NCBI RefSeq assembly: GCF_024305035.1
Contig: NZ_JAMWZB010000026.1
Coordinates: forward strand, 18,139 to 82,138
Length of the DNA: 64,000 nt
Direction of reading: 5' to 3'
Source: Algoriphagus sp.
GTDB taxonomy: Bacteria; Bacteroidota; Bacteroidia; Cytophagales; Cyclobacteriaceae
In this document: one piece after another, positions 62,865 to 64,000 of the stretch
How the letters are laid out: each line of letters opens with the position of its first letter
How positions within the stretch are numbered: the stretch's first letter is position 1
The notes under the pieces: model-generated
What the model was told of the DNA's origin: nothing
The model's input: the letters and a program-made list of their open reading frames with translations, nothing else
The model's database searches: none
Position numbers and translations under genes: made by a program

Positions 62865-63309
62865 AAGAGATAGTTAAAAGCACCACCAAGAAATGATGCT
62901 TTTGATAAGTTGGTTAATTAGTTTTCAGATAGGGAAAAAGACAGCCTACCCATTTTAATTAACGCTCAGGAAAACAAAACAGTTGGCTAAGGGATAGAAA
63001 ATTTCCTTTCATCAAGTATAATCTGAAAATCAATTTTACTTTTTAAAGTTCATTTTCTTTGATAAAATCAAAAAGACAGGCTGAATCTATTTTTTCATGC
63101 TGTATCGATAGAGACTAGTGGGATAGAATGAAAAAACTACACTCTTACTTGGTAAGGTTTTCACCTTAAAAAAATTACCCTTTAAACAAAAGTCAGATGA
63201 AATCGAGCATGACGTACCCGTTACACACCGGGATGATTAGAATTGCGAAGATTCCATCTGACCACTGAAAATCAAATTATAAACAGATGAAATACCGCCT
63301 AGGCGACTA
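62865..63309. other. non-coding gap with a repeat
   Basis: 445 bases between the sensor gene and the HAD gene, both on the minus strand. Bases 62865-63190 are AT-rich with no gene seen and should hold the sensor's promoter; 63192-63305 carry the repeat described separately. Confidence 0.45.
63192..63305. repeat. palindromic repeat element, copy B
   Basis: GTCAGATGAAATC (63192-63204) and GATTCCATCTGAC (63250-63262) are inverted copies with one mismatch. Next to it comes a half unit, TGAAAATCAA and then CAGATGAAATACC (63265-63296), ending in the perfect palindrome CGCCTAGGCG (63296-63305). The words CATCTGACC, AAAATCAA and GATGAAATACC are shared with the element at 49334-49443, so both belong to one short repeat family. 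Confidence 0.65.
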
Positions 63310-63753
63310 CTAAACTCGAACCTCTAATTTCTTTAATTTGTCTTTGGTCAAACCTATTATTGGATCGGTTATGATTAAATGTTCCTTCAAATCCTTGGGT
63401 AGATCATACAGAGACTTATCGTCATCAATTATTAGAAACCTTTCTGGTTTATTATTTGACGCAAACCAGTCTTGTATTTCATTTTTTCGCTTCCTATTCT
63501 GATGAGAAGACGGAAGCTTATCGAGATGTTTTACAATTATTCCTCTTTTCTTGAATACATCCTTCCAATCCTGAAGAGAAAACCGATCACGGTGACTGGT
63601 ACTTAAAATAATTTCAGTATCGCTCGAAATCAGAGAATTCAGACTTTCAACCGCTTTGGCTAAAAACACAGGAAAGCCGTCCTCCATCAAAACTGGAGTT
63701 TTCCAATGAGCAGCTGAAACTAATACACCGTCTATATCTAAGAAAATCAACAT
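63310..63753 (-). CDS. HAD-fold hydrolase-like protein (Swiss-army-knife HAD type)
   Basis: A 147-aa protein with a short HAD fold: LIFLDIDGVLV at the N-terminus gives the catalytic DxDG motif, TEIILSTSHRD motif II (Ser/Thr), and RFLIIDDDKSLYDLP motif IV (acidic pair), close in layout to the HAD domain of RNA-repair 'Swiss army knife' proteins (HAD_SAK family). It is visibly AT-rich. The start codon lies 10 bases after the stop of the small upstream gene, so the two are co-transcribed. Likely a phosphatase acting on a nucleotide or nucleic-acid end; the substrate is unknown. Confidence 0.8.
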   Translation of the reverse strand: MLIFLDIDGVLVSAAHWKTPVLMEDGFPVFLAKAVESLNSLISSDTEIILSTSHRDRFSLQDWKDVFKKRGIIVKHLDKLPSSHQNRKRKNEIQDWFASNNKPERFLIIDDDKSLYDLPKDLKEHLIITDPIIGLTKDKLKKLEVRV

Positions 63754-63763
63754 AAAACCAAAG

Positions 63764-63967
63764 TTATTCTATTTCATTGATTCTTTCGAGCAACTCGTCA
63801 AAACTTATGCCATTGTATTTTGCATCCTCTTGATTAAGCAGCTTGATTTTGGCAGGAGAATCCCAATCTTCCTCATTAAAAATAACGTCTTTCCACTCAA
63901 AAAGTTCTTTTGCTGCCGATCTGATGCCAGGAACTTGGTCTAAATGTATCCACCCCACCAAGTACAT
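63764..63967 (-). CDS. small protein of unknown function coupled to the HAD gene
   Basis: A 67-aa acidic protein (WKDVIFNEEDWDSPAKIKLLNQEDAKYNGISFDELLERINEIE). No family is recognised. The ATG at 63965-63967 is the first in frame inside the window, but the frame cannot be followed far upstream because the window ends at 64000. It shares the AT-rich character of the HAD gene and ends 10 bases before it. Confidence 0.55.
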   Translation of the reverse strand: MYLVGWIHLDQVPGIRSAAKELFEWKDVIFNEEDWDSPAKIKLLNQEDAKYNGISFDELLERINEIE

Positions 63968-64000
63968 CTTTCATAGTTCCCCTACCAGCTGTAGGTTTGC

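Overview
The window looks like a chromosomal segment of a free-living member of the Bacteroidota, most likely a Cytophagia/Cyclobacteriaceae-type bacterium (Algoriphagus-like; this is inference). The signs are a SusC/SusD pair, a sensor with two-component-regulator propeller repeats, a DUF5103 type IX secretion 'plug' protein, several lipoproteins and Sec-exported enzymes with very short 5' leaders, few Shine-Dalgarno sites, and a moderate-GC coding style. No rRNA, tRNA or CRISPR array was seen.

Layout. 0-9 kb: the Tex RNA-binding protein (cut by the window edge), a membrane-anchored thioredoxin, an exported GH95 alpha-L-fucosidase, a membrane-anchored nitrilase-fold protein that has lost its catalytic Cys, an exported purple-acid-phosphatase-like enzyme and a LacI-type regulator. 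9.3-10.8 kb: an AT-rich two-gene insert, a DprA-like protein overlapping a phosphoribosyltransferase, which resembles the ShosTA toxin-antitoxin/anti-phage module. 11-14.5 kb: amylosucrase and an SLC45-like MFS sugar importer. 14.8-21.4 kb: molybdenum-cofactor genes (moaA-moeA-tauE, then moaD-moeB-moaE plus a PLP decarboxylase), all on the minus strand. 21.6-25.9 kb: an AraC regulator with an outer-membrane-type protein, two tandem NTF2-like paralogues, a decayed flavodoxin gene and a fasciclin lipoprotein. 26.5-33.4 kb: a propeller sensor with a HisKA-like segment but no ATPase domain, overlapping a CheY-like gene; a two-subunit molybdenum hydroxylase (IorA/IorB type); a DUF4397 lipoprotein. 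33.4-36.6 kb: T9SS plug protein and an ABC-F ATPase.

36.9-40.3 kb is a small graveyard of mobile or conflict genes: a frameshifted CHC2-primase fragment, an XRE-antitoxin-RelE cassette whose toxin has an amber codon at position 11, and an Rhs fragment with two in-frame TAA codons followed by an overlapping 57-aa membrane protein. 40.5-52 kb: a PQQ-type sugar dehydrogenase, HflK/HflC, KdsB and a surface-polysaccharide export and modification set (BY-kinase, Wza-like lipoprotein, acetyltransferase, deacetylase, glycosyltransferase). 52-54 kb: a DUF1080 lipoprotein and an isolated AT-rich NYN-domain gene.

54.5-62.9 kb is the most interesting block, all on the minus strand: a membrane protein joining a 7TM-DISM sensor to an IS1595-type transposase zinc ribbon (without the transposase catalytic domain), then susC, susD and a GH144-type lipoprotein. 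I read it as a polysaccharide-utilisation locus, probably for beta-1,2-glucan, with a possible one-component membrane-bound regulator built from a domesticated transposase domain. The window ends with a HAD-fold protein and a small partner. Short palindromic repeats of one apparent family lie at 49.3 and 63.2 kb.

The working links are: molybdopterin genes could feed the molybdenum hydroxylase; the sugar importer feeds amylosucrase; SusCD feeds the surface glucanase. The accessory pieces (ShosTA-like pair, RelE cassette, Rhs, NYN, HAD pair) are mostly visibly AT-rich or broken compared with their neighbours.
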